In this document: in pieces, positions 15,969 through 25,470 of the stretch
Layout of the letters: every line of letters begins with the position of its first letter
How positions within the stretch are numbered: position 1 is the first letter of the stretch
Program-made: the position numbers and the translations under genes
DNA from: Elusimicrobiota bacterium
Lineage (GTDB): Bacteria; Elusimicrobiota; Elusimicrobia; UBA1565; UBA9628
Assembly (NCBI GenBank): GCA_027452025.1
Contig: DAIDHI010000013.1
Location: 1 to 56,978 of the forward strand
Direction: 5' to 3'
DNA length: 56,978 bases
The notes under the pieces: generated by a model
Databases searched by the model: none
Seen by the model: only the letters and a program-made list of their open reading frames with translations
What the model was told of the DNA's origin: nothing

Positions 15969-16655
15969 TTAGTCGGCCGCTTTCGGGACGGCTCGCACTC
16001 GGACGACCTCGTCCGAAATCTCAGTTTGGCGACCAATGATGCAGGCCACGAGGCCAGCAACATTGAGAATCGCTTTGCACTTGTCGACCAACATGCTGAT
16101 CCAGATAGCGCGCGATCCCTCTGCGGGATAGGCGGCGTCCAATTCCGCGATTTCCTTTTGCTTATCCGCGTCTCTATGATACTCGTGGGCGTTGAGCCAG
16201 GAGTCAAGGAACTCCTCTGAGTTCAGGAGCTTCCTGTTCAACTCGATCTTCACGACTGATCGGGATACCCGTCCATCGTAGAGCTTGAGCGACGCGTCCA
16301 GGATCGCTCGAACAGATTCGTTCGCCAGCCGTTCTTTCAATAGTTTCCTCGTCCGCAAGAAGCTGGCGGGCTCCTGCTGGAGAATGAGCGGCCGGAGCTT
16401 GTGCAAGAGGAGGCGAACGTCGTCCATCGCCGGGAGCCGGGTCGTGATTCCGTGGCCCGTTCCGCTGCCGAGAGAGACCTCCATGTGCACTCCGAACCCC
16501 GCCTTCATGATCGGAGTCTTCGCGATCTCGTCCACCGATTCAAGATACTGATTGATCTGGCGCCATTCGGCTTCTGACCAAACCAGAGCGAGCCGAGTCA
16601 CCGCGCCGGTATCGATTCTCTGAACGTCGAGATCAGAAGTTCTTTGGGCTGTCAC
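15969..16655 (-). CDS. hypothetical protein in type III R-M operon
   Basis: A 228-residue protein, 20 bp downstream of res on the same strand. It has no signal peptide; the centre is helical (LLLHKLRPLILQQEPASFLR). I recognise no domain. Its position as the third gene of the mod-res operon suggests an accessory or anti-phage partner of the restriction system. It could equally be a passenger. Confidence 0.6.
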   Translation of the reverse strand: MTAQRTSDLDVQRIDTGAVTRLALVWSEAEWRQINQYLESVDEIAKTPIMKAGFGVHMEVSLGSGTGHGITTRLPAMDDVRLLLHKLRPLILQQEPASFLRTRKLLKERLANESVRAILDASLKLYDGRVSRSVVKIELNRKLLNSEEFLDSWLNAHEYHRDADKQKEIAELDAAYPAEGSRAIWISMLVDKCKAILNVAGLVACIIGRQTEISDEVVRVRAVPKAAD

Positions 16656-16675
16656 GGAGCCTTACCCGCTGTTCG

Positions 16676-19366
16676 TTAGGAGGCGCGGAAGGCCTCGGTG
16701 ATCGCCTCAAACTTGTTATCCGTTGGCATGACGAATATGCATTTGCGGCTGCTGCGCCCGGCCCACACGGCGCCTACGGCGCGCTTCTCCTCGGCGTCGA
16801 CACCCTCGGCGTAAACCTTGCCCTTGTATTCGACGACCAGGATGCGACCGTCGTCCAGTTGGCAGACAAAGTCCGGGTAGAACCAGTCGGTTGAAGTCTG
16901 CAAGCGGAAGGAAGTGGTCTTGCGCGCCAGGTTCCTAACCCAGAACTTGACCTGCGGCAAGCCGTCGATGAACTGAGCGCACAGGAACTCCTCGGTCAGG
17001 TGGCCCTTGGGCGTCTTCTCCAGCAACTCGCCCGGCTTCGGCCCAAAGTAATGCTTCGAGAACCGATGGCTTCCCTCGTAAACCCAACTAGGCTCGTAGG
17101 ACATGGTCCTGAAGTCGACGACCTGATCTTCGACCAGGGCAAGCACCGAGCCTGGCAGGAGAAGCTGACGGAAAGCGACCTTTCGCTCCTCGTCGCGGTG
17201 GGCGTCGATCCGTCGAACGATCTCATCGCGGAGGCGGAAGCGGTCAAGGGCGAGGACTCCGACATCGGTGATCCCGAATTTTGCCATGAGCCCGCGCAGG
17301 ACCTTTCGCAGGAACTCCGCCATCTCCCCGGCGAGGATGTCCTTGTGATCGATCCGCCAGTCCAGCCAAGCGATCAGTCTTTCGAGCGTCCAGTCGTCTT
17401 GGCCGTCGAGGGACATGACCTGCTGGTGCAGGGTCGCGACGAAGTCGCTGGCCGGGAGATCAGCGGCTAAGATGTTGGTCTCGATCTTTCCCGTCGTGCT
17501 CACATCGACGATGCCCGCGCGACCAGCGGGCCGCTGAAGCGGGTTGTAGTTGGCGGGCAGCGAGGCGTCTTTGGCGCTGAGCTTCCAAGGGTGTTCGAGC
17601 AGGAACGTGCTATCGAACTCTGGTGCCACGCCGTCCTCGCTGACGCAGAGGCGCGGGACCTTAAACTCAAGCTGCTGCTCGTAGGGGGACGGCGCGCGAG
17701 TTTGGCCGGTGCCGCCAAAGGCCAGGTCCTTGTCGATCACGACTTTGACGGCGTTCTCGATCCTGGCCTTGGCCTCGGGCGTGGTCACGCAGGTCTTGAG
17801 CTTCTCCTTCTCCTCGTTGTCCAGCGGAACGACGACCGTTATCTCGCCCTTGGCCGCATCGATCCTGACCTTCCCGCTAAGCGCCTCCGCCTGGGTCTGG
17901 GCGGCCTTCTTGTCGATCTCGGAGGGGTTGAGCTTGACCGTCTCGGGGTGGACACCCAGGAGAAGCTGCCCATTGGATGCAGGGAGAATGATCTGCTCCG
18001 CCTCGGCCGTAGTGAACCCGTTGTTTTCGAGCGCCTCGCGCAGTTCGGCCAGGACCTCGGCGATCGAGGGCGAGACCGAGAACGCATAGGAGTGGTTCAG
18101 GTCAGCGTGCTGCTTGGCCTGGGCGCCGGGCAGGCGCAGGATGCGGCCCACGATCTGCTCGATCGCCGTAGCCGATCGAGTCTCCTTCAAGCTGGCCAGG
18201 ACGTAAGCGAACGGGCAGTCCCACCCTTCCTTGAGTTTTTGCACCGTGACGATCACGCGGACCGGGCACTTTGGAGACTTGATGTCGGCCACGTCCTTGA
18301 GTTCGTCCAATGTCCCGACCGAAATCTTGATCTGCTCCTGGGCGATCCCCATTTCCGAGACCAAGCGTTGGCGAAGCGGCTCGCAGGCCTCGACCTTCTC
18401 CGCCTGAATCAGGAGGATCGGCCGAAGGTATTCGCCAGTCTTCTGTGCCTCGCTGCCCGCCAAACGTTCGAGGTCGGCTCGCAGGGTGATGGCCTCGGAT
18501 AGGAGTTGGTCGCGCTGGCTCGGGTGTCTGGCGACAACGCGGAGCGGCAGCTTGACCATGTCGGCTGCCTTCAACTCGGCGGCCGAAACACGGTGCAGGA
18601 CGTTGGATGGGTGTTTGGACCGGGCGGGCGTGGCGGTGAACTCAATAATGCACGAGGGGTTGACGTTGCCCAACGTCTCGAACGAAAGGTCCGTCCTGAA
18701 ATTGTGCGCCTCATCGGCTATCGTGATCGGACGACGCAGCCTGAGGATGTTGACGAGCGACGGGATCGGCTTTCCATCCGGCCCCATCTGAAGTCCGGCA
18801 AGCCGATCGGCGGGAAGGTTGAGGAAGTGCTCGGCCAAAGCTCCAGCTTGAGAGTAGACCTTGCGTCCTGTCGTGTCCTCGACCCGAAACGACTGCATGG
18901 TGGCGACGATCACAACCGTCTGGCCATCGACCACGGCGCGGGGCAGCCGGAGGGCTTCCTCGATCGTCAGGACCTCGACCGAGCCGCAGGCGGTTTCCAG
19001 CGCGCGGCGATAGGGATGGCGGGGATCGCGCAGCGCCTCGGCCGTCTGGTCCAGAATCGTGTTGCTCGGGACCAACCAAAGGACCACGGCCTTGTCCGCG
19101 TGCAGCAATTCGGTCATGGCCAGACCCGCCGCGTGGCAGGCGAGTAGGGTCTTCCCACCTCCGGTCGGCACCCTGATGCAGACGTAGGGCATGTCGCGAT
19201 CCAGCCCAGCGCCGCTCACGGGCAAGTATGGCACAGGCTCGCGACTTCCGTTCATCACCAGCACGGCTTGGAACGCGGCGTCGGGCCGCCTGTCCTTGGA
19301 GCACTGGCGGAAAAATTCTCTAAGTGAATCGAGCACGCGCGTCTGATAGTCCTTGAGCGTGATCAT
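16676..19366 (-). CDS. res: type III restriction enzyme, helicase/endonuclease subunit Res
   Basis: An 896-residue SF2 helicase. Walker A is PTGGGKT near residues 67-73 and the DEAH box occurs in TIADEAHNFRTDLSFETLG. Motif III is FTATPAR and later motifs include QIVGRILRLP. The C-terminal nuclease motif reads PDFVCQLDDGRILVVEYKGK, with D832, E846 and K848 in PD-(D/E)XK spacing. This is the standard Res layout at nearly the usual length. Its ATG overlaps the mod stop codon by 4 bp. Res cleaves DNA only together with Mod after translocation between unmodified sites. Confidence 0.9.
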   Translation of the reverse strand: MITLKDYQTRVLDSLREFFRQCSKDRRPDAAFQAVLVMNGSREPVPYLPVSGAGLDRDMPYVCIRVPTGGGKTLLACHAAGLAMTELLHADKAVVLWLVPSNTILDQTAEALRDPRHPYRRALETACGSVEVLTIEEALRLPRAVVDGQTVVIVATMQSFRVEDTTGRKVYSQAGALAEHFLNLPADRLAGLQMGPDGKPIPSLVNILRLRRPITIADEAHNFRTDLSFETLGNVNPSCIIEFTATPARSKHPSNVLHRVSAAELKAADMVKLPLRVVARHPSQRDQLLSEAITLRADLERLAGSEAQKTGEYLRPILLIQAEKVEACEPLRQRLVSEMGIAQEQIKISVGTLDELKDVADIKSPKCPVRVIVTVQKLKEGWDCPFAYVLASLKETRSATAIEQIVGRILRLPGAQAKQHADLNHSYAFSVSPSIAEVLAELREALENNGFTTAEAEQIILPASNGQLLLGVHPETVKLNPSEIDKKAAQTQAEALSGKVRIDAAKGEITVVVPLDNEEKEKLKTCVTTPEAKARIENAVKVVIDKDLAFGGTGQTRAPSPYEQQLEFKVPRLCVSEDGVAPEFDSTFLLEHPWKLSAKDASLPANYNPLQRPAGRAGIVDVSTTGKIETNILAADLPASDFVATLHQQVMSLDGQDDWTLERLIAWLDWRIDHKDILAGEMAEFLRKVLRGLMAKFGITDVGVLALDRFRLRDEIVRRIDAHRDEERKVAFRQLLLPGSVLALVEDQVVDFRTMSYEPSWVYEGSHRFSKHYFGPKPGELLEKTPKGHLTEEFLCAQFIDGLPQVKFWVRNLARKTTSFRLQTSTDWFYPDFVCQLDDGRILVVEYKGKVYAEGVDAEEKRAVGAVWAGRSSRKCIFVMPTDNKFEAITEAFRAS

Positions 19367-20970
19367 GAGACCTTTACCTCGTATGGGGTCTGGCGAACAA
19401 TAATCCGCTCGGCGCGGAGCCGGTCAGGGCCGAGGAGGCTCCCGGCGCAATAGATGACCTTTTGGCCGTCGAACTTGGGGAGCCGGGCCAGCACTTGCCG
19501 CGTGAGCACGTTGCCGCCATTGGTGCTTTTGTCGCCGAGGATGCCGTTGTAAAGAAGGAAAACGGCGGTTCCTTGATGGGTGCCGATCAGCGGCGAGTTG
19601 GTCACACGTTCACGCGCCAGTGGCTCGCCAGTCTCGGTGAAGTAGACGTGGCGCGCAAGGTCCCCAAAGGACACAGACTCCCTGATCTTACCGTCCTTGT
19701 CAAAGAGCGACTCGCCAAGTTCGCAGAAGCGGAAGCCACCTTGAAGTCCTTCGACCTTCGTGCCATCGGGCGCCGTATAGCCTTGCGCGACCCGCCGGAC
19801 TCTCTCGGCCGTGCTCGATTTGGCGATCTTGGGGTCCATCTCGACAAGCACGAAGCGACGATTGCCTCCATCCTGCCGGTTGAGCTTGAGCACCGCGTGG
19901 CCCGTGGTGCCACTCCCGCCGAAGGAGTCCAGGCAGATGTCGTCTTTGCCGGTGGCGAACTGGAGGAGGTGAGCGATCAAGGCCGACGGCTTCGGGAAAT
20001 TGAACGCTTTCCCATCGCCAAAAATTTCGCCGATCTCGTTTGTGCCTTGCTGGGTGTAGATGTTGTCGATGATCGAGTAAGGCTTGCTGCTGCGCTCGGT
20101 TCCTTCACCGTCCTTCAGATACTGCTTGTAGTTGACCGACCACTTGCCCTTGCTCTTTTTGATTACGAGTTCATCGTTGGCGAGGGCCGCAAGTGCGCGC
20201 TCCTTTGACCATTGCCACTGCTTTTCCGGCCAGATTTCCTCACCCTCGAAGGGGATTGAATACCGCAGGTTCGGGCGCGGGTCCATGCTGTTCGTAGCGA
20301 GCGGTTGCAGTCGGTAAGGCCCACGCGTGCTGACCTTGTTGTCCTCGAACTTGTAATACTTCAAGACCTCCTTGCTCGGGGGCAACTTGAACTCGCTAAT
20401 CCGGTCGATGTTCCGCGCGTAGAGGAGGATATACTCGTGAAGATTGACGATGTGCTTTGACTTCGCCCCGCCTCCGTAGCTCTTTTTCCAAATCAATGTC
20501 TCGATTCGGTTCTGTGCTCCAAAAATCTCATCCGCCATGGCCTCAAGCCATCGATGTTCATTCTCGTCAATGCTAATGAAGATAAGGCCGTCGGGACAAA
20601 GAAACTGCTTCAGGAGTGCGAGGCGCGGATACATCATGCACAACCATTTATCGTGGCGCGAGAGGTCATCGCCCTCACGTCCAACCACCTGGCCGAGCCA
20701 CTGCTTGATGAGTGGGCTATTGACGTTATCGTTGTAAACCCAGCCCTCGTTCCCGGTGTTATATGGCGGGTCGATGTAGATGCACTTGACCTGTCCGCCG
20801 TAGTAGGGCAGCAAAGCCTTGAGAGCCACGAGATTGTCGCCCTGAACAATCAGGTTTCCGCCCCCGGGCTTGCCGCAGGCGAGGTCAGGCACGTCCTTGA
20901 GTAGGTGGAAGGGAACGTGATAATGATGGTTGACGACGGAGTCCTTCCCTATCCAGTTCAGCGTGGGCAT
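19363..20970 (-). CDS. mod: type III DNA methyltransferase Mod
   Basis: A 535-residue methyltransferase. The start at ATG 20970 gives the conserved beginning MPTLNWIGKDSVVNHH of Mod proteins; earlier ATG codons extend into non-conserved sequence. Catalytic motif IV is DPPYN in CIYIDPPYNTGNEG, and the AdoMet motif is CLDSFGGSGTTGHAVLKL further on, the beta-class order typical of type III Mod. The middle region (about residues 150-330) is the target recognition domain. No clear Shine-Dalgarno precedes the start; a TAGAAT hexamer lies 15 nt upstream. It forms an operon with res and a third gene. No simple-sequence repeat tract for phase variation is seen in it. Confidence 0.9.
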   Translation of the reverse strand: MPTLNWIGKDSVVNHHYHVPFHLLKDVPDLACGKPGGGNLIVQGDNLVALKALLPYYGGQVKCIYIDPPYNTGNEGWVYNDNVNSPLIKQWLGQVVGREGDDLSRHDKWLCMMYPRLALLKQFLCPDGLIFISIDENEHRWLEAMADEIFGAQNRIETLIWKKSYGGGAKSKHIVNLHEYILLYARNIDRISEFKLPPSKEVLKYYKFEDNKVSTRGPYRLQPLATNSMDPRPNLRYSIPFEGEEIWPEKQWQWSKERALAALANDELVIKKSKGKWSVNYKQYLKDGEGTERSSKPYSIIDNIYTQQGTNEIGEIFGDGKAFNFPKPSALIAHLLQFATGKDDICLDSFGGSGTTGHAVLKLNRQDGGNRRFVLVEMDPKIAKSSTAERVRRVAQGYTAPDGTKVEGLQGGFRFCELGESLFDKDGKIRESVSFGDLARHVYFTETGEPLARERVTNSPLIGTHQGTAVFLLYNGILGDKSTNGGNVLTRQVLARLPKFDGQKVIYCAGSLLGPDRLRAERIIVRQTPYEVKVS

Positions 20971-21369
20971 CGTGACGGTCGTAAATTCTACAAATTCGGG
21001 ACATTGGATTTTGGGGCACATACGAACACCCACTGGAGACCTCCTACCGTCCAAACTCCTGGCCGCAGACGATCTTGCGCCACCGCTGGGCCCCATCGCC
21101 CGGCTGGGTAGGACCTCGCCGGGTATTGCAATTCCGAGACCCACTTGCTACTTTTTTCCTGTCGTCCAGGTCCTGTTATCCGGCCATGAGCCGGTGAGCT
21201 ACCGATAAGGCCGCTCGGACATCGCCCTTATCCGAACGATCGGGCTCCCACCCGGTCGATCGTCATCGCGGAAGGACCCGGCCAGGCGCCGGGGCAGCAC
21301 GACAGGGGTCCAGCGTCCTGCTGGCGACTCGGGATTGGCCGAGGTCGTGCTCTCTGAAAGGAGACCGCG
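20971..21369. other. divergent promoter region of mod and DUF5659-like gene
   Basis: About 400 bp without a supported gene. It carries a 7-bp inverted repeat, GATAAGG at 21204-21210 with CCTTATC at 21226-21232. A Shine-Dalgarno GAAAGGAGA lies before the gene at 21370. No other clear element. Confidence 0.4.
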
Positions 21370-21627
21370 ATGCCCGATGACATCTACCCGACCAGCGACT
21401 TCGGCTTGGCCGCCTACCTGGCCACCGACGCCCGCGTCCGTCTCGTCTGCGCCCGACCGCTGACGCCCTCGCGCACGCAGTTCGTCATGGCGCCCAAGGA
21501 GGTCTGCGAGGCCCTGGCGCGCGACTACATGAGCGACCGCGCCACGGTCAACCCGAGGCTGCTGCACGACCGCTCGCGCCTGCTCAAGACCACGCTCCAC
21601 GCCGTCCGGCGAGGGGAACAGCCATGA
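21370..21627 (+). CDS. small DUF5659-like protein
   Basis: An 85-residue protein with an excellent Shine-Dalgarno (GAAAGGAGA). The opening YPTSDFGLAAYLATDARVRL resembles the DUF5659 pattern of small mobile-element proteins that begin with a T-S-D-x-x-L-A-A-Y-L motif. Function unknown. It starts the plus-strand run leading to the serine recombinase. Confidence 0.6.
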   Translation: MPDDIYPTSDFGLAAYLATDARVRLVCARPLTPSRTQFVMAPKEVCEALARDYMSDRATVNPRLLHDRSRLLKTTLHAVRRGEQP

Positions 21628-21687
21628 TCGGCCCCTATTTTATACGGGCCCTCTCGTGCTCCAGAGCAACACGCAATTTCGCACTCG

Positions 21688-22851
21688 ATGCCCGATGCCA
21701 TCATGCCCCCAACACCTCTCTTCCTTCCTGATCGTCCTGACCTGATCCTGCCCGACCGGGTGGAGATCATGGTGGACGACCCTGCCTTGCGGCCCGGGCG
21801 CCCCGGCCGGAAACGGTTGCTCGATTACGCGTGGGCCTGGCACGTCAAGAACGGGCCCCATGGCCAAAGCCTTGGCCCCGACGATCACCGTCGGCTGCGA
21901 CGCGGGTGGGGGCGATCGTGGATGGAAGGCGACCGGGCGCTCCAGTTCCACTACGGACACAACGTCCCCTTCGCCCTCTACGTCCAGTTCAATCCGATTA
22001 GGTCGCTTCATCGGCGCCTGCTCGAAGCCGGGGCTCTCAAGCCGGGTCCGACCGGTCCCGGCGAGCGCCACGGCAACGCGATCCACCCCGAGCAGCTTGT
22101 CGGCCTGGCCCAGACCGATCTTCAGGCCCATGCCGCGCGCGAGATCGCCGAGGTCGCCGCGTGGGCTTCGCGCCGATACCGCGAGCTACTCCATGAGCGC
22201 ATGGGGCTACCACTCGATGGCCCGGCGGTCGTCGGCTGGAACGCGCTCCAGTTGGCCCGCGACATCCCGTTGGAGCAGCCGGAACCGACTGTCCTGTCCT
22301 ACCGCGACCCGGTCAGACGCAACCTCAACCCGATCAACAAGACCGCCGCGAACCGCCTGGCCGCAGACGAGGTGACCTCGTGGGTCGCGGGCCGGACGTT
22401 CAAGTTCCCGACTCTGGTCATCTACGCCAAAGCGGGTCTCGTGCGCGCGGAGATCAACGTCGATCCCAAGCGGATCGCACAGGGCGCCGGGTCCTGGCTC
22501 GTGCCGACGGACGCCGACGCCGTATGCCGTCAGCTACAAGCGGTCTGGGTGCGGCACGGCCGCCCCTTGCTCGACGCGATCGAAAGGGACCGGTGCGCCG
22601 CGCGCTGGAGGCCTGACCTGATGAGCCTCTACATCAACCGGCCGCACACGAGGAACAAGGACATGTTCACCGCAACCGTAAGGGCGCTGGTGAATAAGGG
22701 CTGGGCGCCTCTGACGAGCAGCAACCGGGCGGCCTTGAAGCACTTGCGGGCGCAGCGGCTCGTGGTCTCATGCCCAGCCCGGGCCCGTGTGAAGATCGCG
22801 CCCGGTCTCGATCTCAGCGCCTTCCGTCCACGCCGCATATCAGGACTATGA
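21688..22851 (+). CDS. hypothetical protein, 387 aa
   Basis: A 387-residue protein with no recognised domain. It has a proline-rich start, then patterns such as LQFHYGHNVPFALYVQFNP and FPTLVIYAKAGLVRAEINVD, which faintly recall replication-initiator proteins of small replicons (beta strand ending in R-x-E), but conserved catalytic His-x-His or Tyr motifs are not clear. The codon use is like that of the flanking island genes. The start is uncertain: three in-frame ATG codons lie within 20 bp. It could be a replication or DNA-binding protein of the element. Confidence 0.55.
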   Translation: MPDAIMPPTPLFLPDRPDLILPDRVEIMVDDPALRPGRPGRKRLLDYAWAWHVKNGPHGQSLGPDDHRRLRRGWGRSWMEGDRALQFHYGHNVPFALYVQFNPIRSLHRRLLEAGALKPGPTGPGERHGNAIHPEQLVGLAQTDLQAHAAREIAEVAAWASRRYRELLHERMGLPLDGPAVVGWNALQLARDIPLEQPEPTVLSYRDPVRRNLNPINKTAANRLAADEVTSWVAGRTFKFPTLVIYAKAGLVRAEINVDPKRIAQGAGSWLVPTDADAVCRQLQAVWVRHGRPLLDAIERDRCAARWRPDLMSLYINRPHTRNKDMFTATVRALVNKGWAPLTSSNRAALKHLRAQRLVVSCPARARVKIAPGLDLSAFRPRRISGL

Positions 22852-22864
22852 ACAGGAGATGACC

Positions 22865-23536
22865 ATGACGACGATAATCGACTTCGTAGATGCCCACCGT
22901 AACCGCTGGACCAAGGCCGTCCCGAGCGCGAAGCAGCCGGAGGTCGCCACGTTCCTCTCCGGTGTCTTGGACATGGTCGATGGCCTCGTGTTGCCTCGCC
23001 CGTCGTCCGGCATCTGGCGTTACGCCTCGATCCCGCACTTCATCTTTTCCGAGGGGAAGGCGTTCTCATCGGAGCCCTTTACCGATGACGAGATGCGGAT
23101 TCTCCGATCGCTTCAGGGACTTGATCCACGCGGTCTTGTTCCAGCGATGGGCTTCAGGAACTCCCACCTGATCTCGCGCAATGTCCCGGAACTTCGTTAC
23201 GCGGAGGGCCTCATCAGTTACCACGACTGCCTGGCCCTCCACGGATGGCTCGAACTCAACGGGAAGGCGGTCGACGTAAGTTTTTCCCCGGAGTTCGACG
23301 AAGAGCCGTGCCGCACCTTTGCCCAGATGCGACATCGCATCATCAGGAACCAACAGGCTTTCCGCTACTACGGCGTGGTTTTCACCGGTGCAGAAGTGGC
23401 CCGGCACCTTCTGGGGCGGAAGGGCGACGGCTCCGTGATCGACTGCGGCGCCTGCAATCACTCCATCTTGCGCCGGGGCCTCAGCACGATGGCCGTAGGC
23501 GACCATAGCGCGCAGGTGCGGCCGTGCACTCGGTAA
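22865..23536 (+). CDS. hypothetical protein, 223 aa
   Basis: A 223-residue protein. ATG 22865 is preferred to 22859 because CAGGAG then has a 6-nt spacing. It contains FISEGKAF-like aromatic segments (SIPHFIFSEGKAFSSEPF), RNSHLISRNVPELRYAEGL, and a C-terminal region with a Cys pair (DCGACN). There is no signal peptide or membrane helix. No family recognised. It is probably co-transcribed with the preceding gene. Confidence 0.5.
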   Translation: MTTIIDFVDAHRNRWTKAVPSAKQPEVATFLSGVLDMVDGLVLPRPSSGIWRYASIPHFIFSEGKAFSSEPFTDDEMRILRSLQGLDPRGLVPAMGFRNSHLISRNVPELRYAEGLISYHDCLALHGWLELNGKAVDVSFSPEFDEEPCRTFAQMRHRIIRNQQAFRYYGVVFTGAEVARHLLGRKGDGSVIDCGACNHSILRRGLSTMAVGDHSAQVRPCTR

Positions 23537-23681
23537 TCCGCGCGCGTGGTCGCGGGCCACCCTGGGGCCTGTGGCAGAGAGTCGGCAACCTACATACGGG
23601 ATGCCGTCGCCCTCGGCTTGGACCAGGGCAAGACGGTGACCGTGGCGACGCCGCAGAGCGTCGCGGAGGGCGAGAACATGG

Positions 23682-23909
23682 ATGAACGAACTTTCGGACA
23701 ACTTGAAATCGGATGGGGCGGCTGTTATCCTCAAGGACGGCCAGCACTTCCCACCCCACCAGACACCAGCGCCGGGAGCGACCGATGCGGACATCGCGTT
23801 CTGGACGGAACAGTTCAGAAGGCCAGTGTCGAAGGCAGAAGCGGAGAAGATCGAGCACGATCTCATGTCCCTGGTAGAGTTCCTGATCGAGGTGGAAAAT
23901 GAAGGGTAA
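23682..23909 (+). CDS. small hypothetical protein coupled to serine recombinase
   Basis: A 75-residue acidic protein (FPPHQTPAPGATDADIAFWT, then KAEAEKIEHDLMSLVEFLIE). GGAGGG lies 11 nt before the start. Its last 11 bases overlap the start of the recombinase gene, a sign of translational coupling. Such a small coupled partner could be a recombination directionality factor, but it lacks an obvious DNA-binding helix, so this is only a suggestion. Confidence 0.55.
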   Translation: MNELSDNLKSDGAAVILKDGQHFPPHQTPAPGATDADIAFWTEQFRRPVSKAEAEKIEHDLMSLVEFLIEVENEG

Positions 23910-25470
23910 ACGTGGTCAGGTCCGGGGACACAAGAAGGCACAGAACAAGACAGTCGCGATCATTCCTGGCACGGCCGTGCTCATCGCCCGCCTGAGCAGC
24001 GAGGACCAGCGGAAGAAGGGATTCGGCCTCGATGATCAGACCAAGGCCGGGCAGGACTACGCCGAACGTCTTGGCCTCAGACTCGTCATGCCCCCTCTCC
24101 AACTCGTCGAGTCAGCCTACAACGAGGACGACCGTGAGCAGTTTTCAGCTTACATGGACGCTGCCGAGGCAATGGGTGTTGCTCACTATCTCTTCGCCAA
24201 ACTCGACCGCTCGCTCAGGAACCTTGCCGATCTGGCGCGCTTGGAAAAAATGGCGCGGACGGGCCGGACGCTCCATTGCTTCCTGGAATCCTTCGTGTAT
24301 CATCAGAACTCACCCGCAGGAGACCTCTGGCGCCTTGGCATCCAGGGCGTGGCCGCAGTGGCCGAGTCTCGGCAGATTTCCGAGCGGACCAGGCGCGCGC
24401 TCAAGGCGAAAGCACTGGCCGGAGACTGGCCCCAGAGGGCGATCTTCGGCTACAGAAACGTCGGGGTCGAAGGTGAGAAGAAGAGCATCGAGCCCGATCC
24501 CATTAAGGGCCACTGGCATGTTCGCATCAAGGAACTCTCCGCATCGGCACGCTACTCGATCGACGTAATCATCGAGAAGCTGAAGGGCGAGGGCTGCACG
24601 GTGCCGTTGACCCGTAACCTGATCGAGCGCGTGATCCGAAGCCCGTTCGCTACCGGCCGCTACCAATGGGAAGGCGAGTGGTGCCAGGGGAAACACAAAC
24701 CGCTGATCAGTTGGGACCTCCATCTCGCGGCCGTGGCCGGGCTCGAACGCCTGAACAAGCCGAAGTATCGGCAGCACGACTGGCCCTACGCTGGGCTCAT
24801 CCAGTGCGCGCTCTGTGGCCGCGCGATCGTGTTCGAGACCAAGAAAAAGACGCTCAAGGACGGCGGCGTGAACGAGCATACCTACGCCCACTGCACGGGC
24901 CTGCGCTCGTCGCCCGATCGCAGGTGCGCGCGGTGCGTCAACGAGAACCTGAAGCTCGCCGAACTTGAGGAGGCTTTGGGCAATGTGGTCAGGCCGATCT
25001 CCATGAAGCGCGAGATCGTCGATCACCTCTTGGACAAGATCGCGGCCGGAGCCGATCATGAGACGCTGGCCAAGGAGACAGAGTTGGCCACCGTCAGGCG
25101 CGAGATCGCCAAGCTCGGAACCTACATCGAGCGCGCCTACACGGACAAGATGGAGGGCAAGATCAACGAGGACTTCTGGCAGCAGCAGACGGCCCGCTGG
25201 CAGGAGCAGCGGATCGTGCTCCAGGAAAAGGTCAAGGCCTTGGAAACCTCGGGGCCGGACAGTCGCCTGACGTTGGCACGCAGGGTGCTCGAACCGACAA
25301 TTTCATTGGCGGACAAATACTTTTCGATGGACCCACACAAACGTGCCAGCATCTTGCGGATCACCTGCTCGAACCTGAAACAGGACCAAAAAAAGATCGT
25401 TCCCACTTACCGAACCATCTATGGGTTCTTGGTCCGTGGGAACGATTCTGGAAATTGGCTGCGGGACTAG
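23899..25470 (+). CDS. large serine recombinase (integrase) of the island
   Basis: A 523-residue recombinase. The catalytic region is LIARLSSEDQ with serine 33, followed by KLDRSLRNLADL of the resolvase domain. The recombinase domain spans about residues 170-290. A zinc ribbon starts with CALCG, with further cysteines in YAHC and RRCARC, and a coiled coil lies near residues 400-460. The start has GAGGTGG upstream. Remarkably the stop codon lies in the T-arm of the opposite-strand tRNA-Gln, so the final residues are encoded by tRNA acceptor-stem sequence. This implies that the attachment site core is at the end of the gene and that its last codons depend on the integration junction. Confidence 0.9.
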   Translation: MKGKRGQVRGHKKAQNKTVAIIPGTAVLIARLSSEDQRKKGFGLDDQTKAGQDYAERLGLRLVMPPLQLVESAYNEDDREQFSAYMDAAEAMGVAHYLFAKLDRSLRNLADLARLEKMARTGRTLHCFLESFVYHQNSPAGDLWRLGIQGVAAVAESRQISERTRRALKAKALAGDWPQRAIFGYRNVGVEGEKKSIEPDPIKGHWHVRIKELSASARYSIDVIIEKLKGEGCTVPLTRNLIERVIRSPFATGRYQWEGEWCQGKHKPLISWDLHLAAVAGLERLNKPKYRQHDWPYAGLIQCALCGRAIVFETKKKTLKDGGVNEHTYAHCTGLRSSPDRRCARCVNENLKLAELEEALGNVVRPISMKREIVDHLLDKIAAGADHETLAKETELATVRREIAKLGTYIERAYTDKMEGKINEDFWQQQTARWQEQRIVLQEKVKALETSGPDSRLTLARRVLEPTISLADKYFSMDPHKRASILRITCSNLKQDQKKIVPTYRTIYGFLVRGNDSGNWLRD

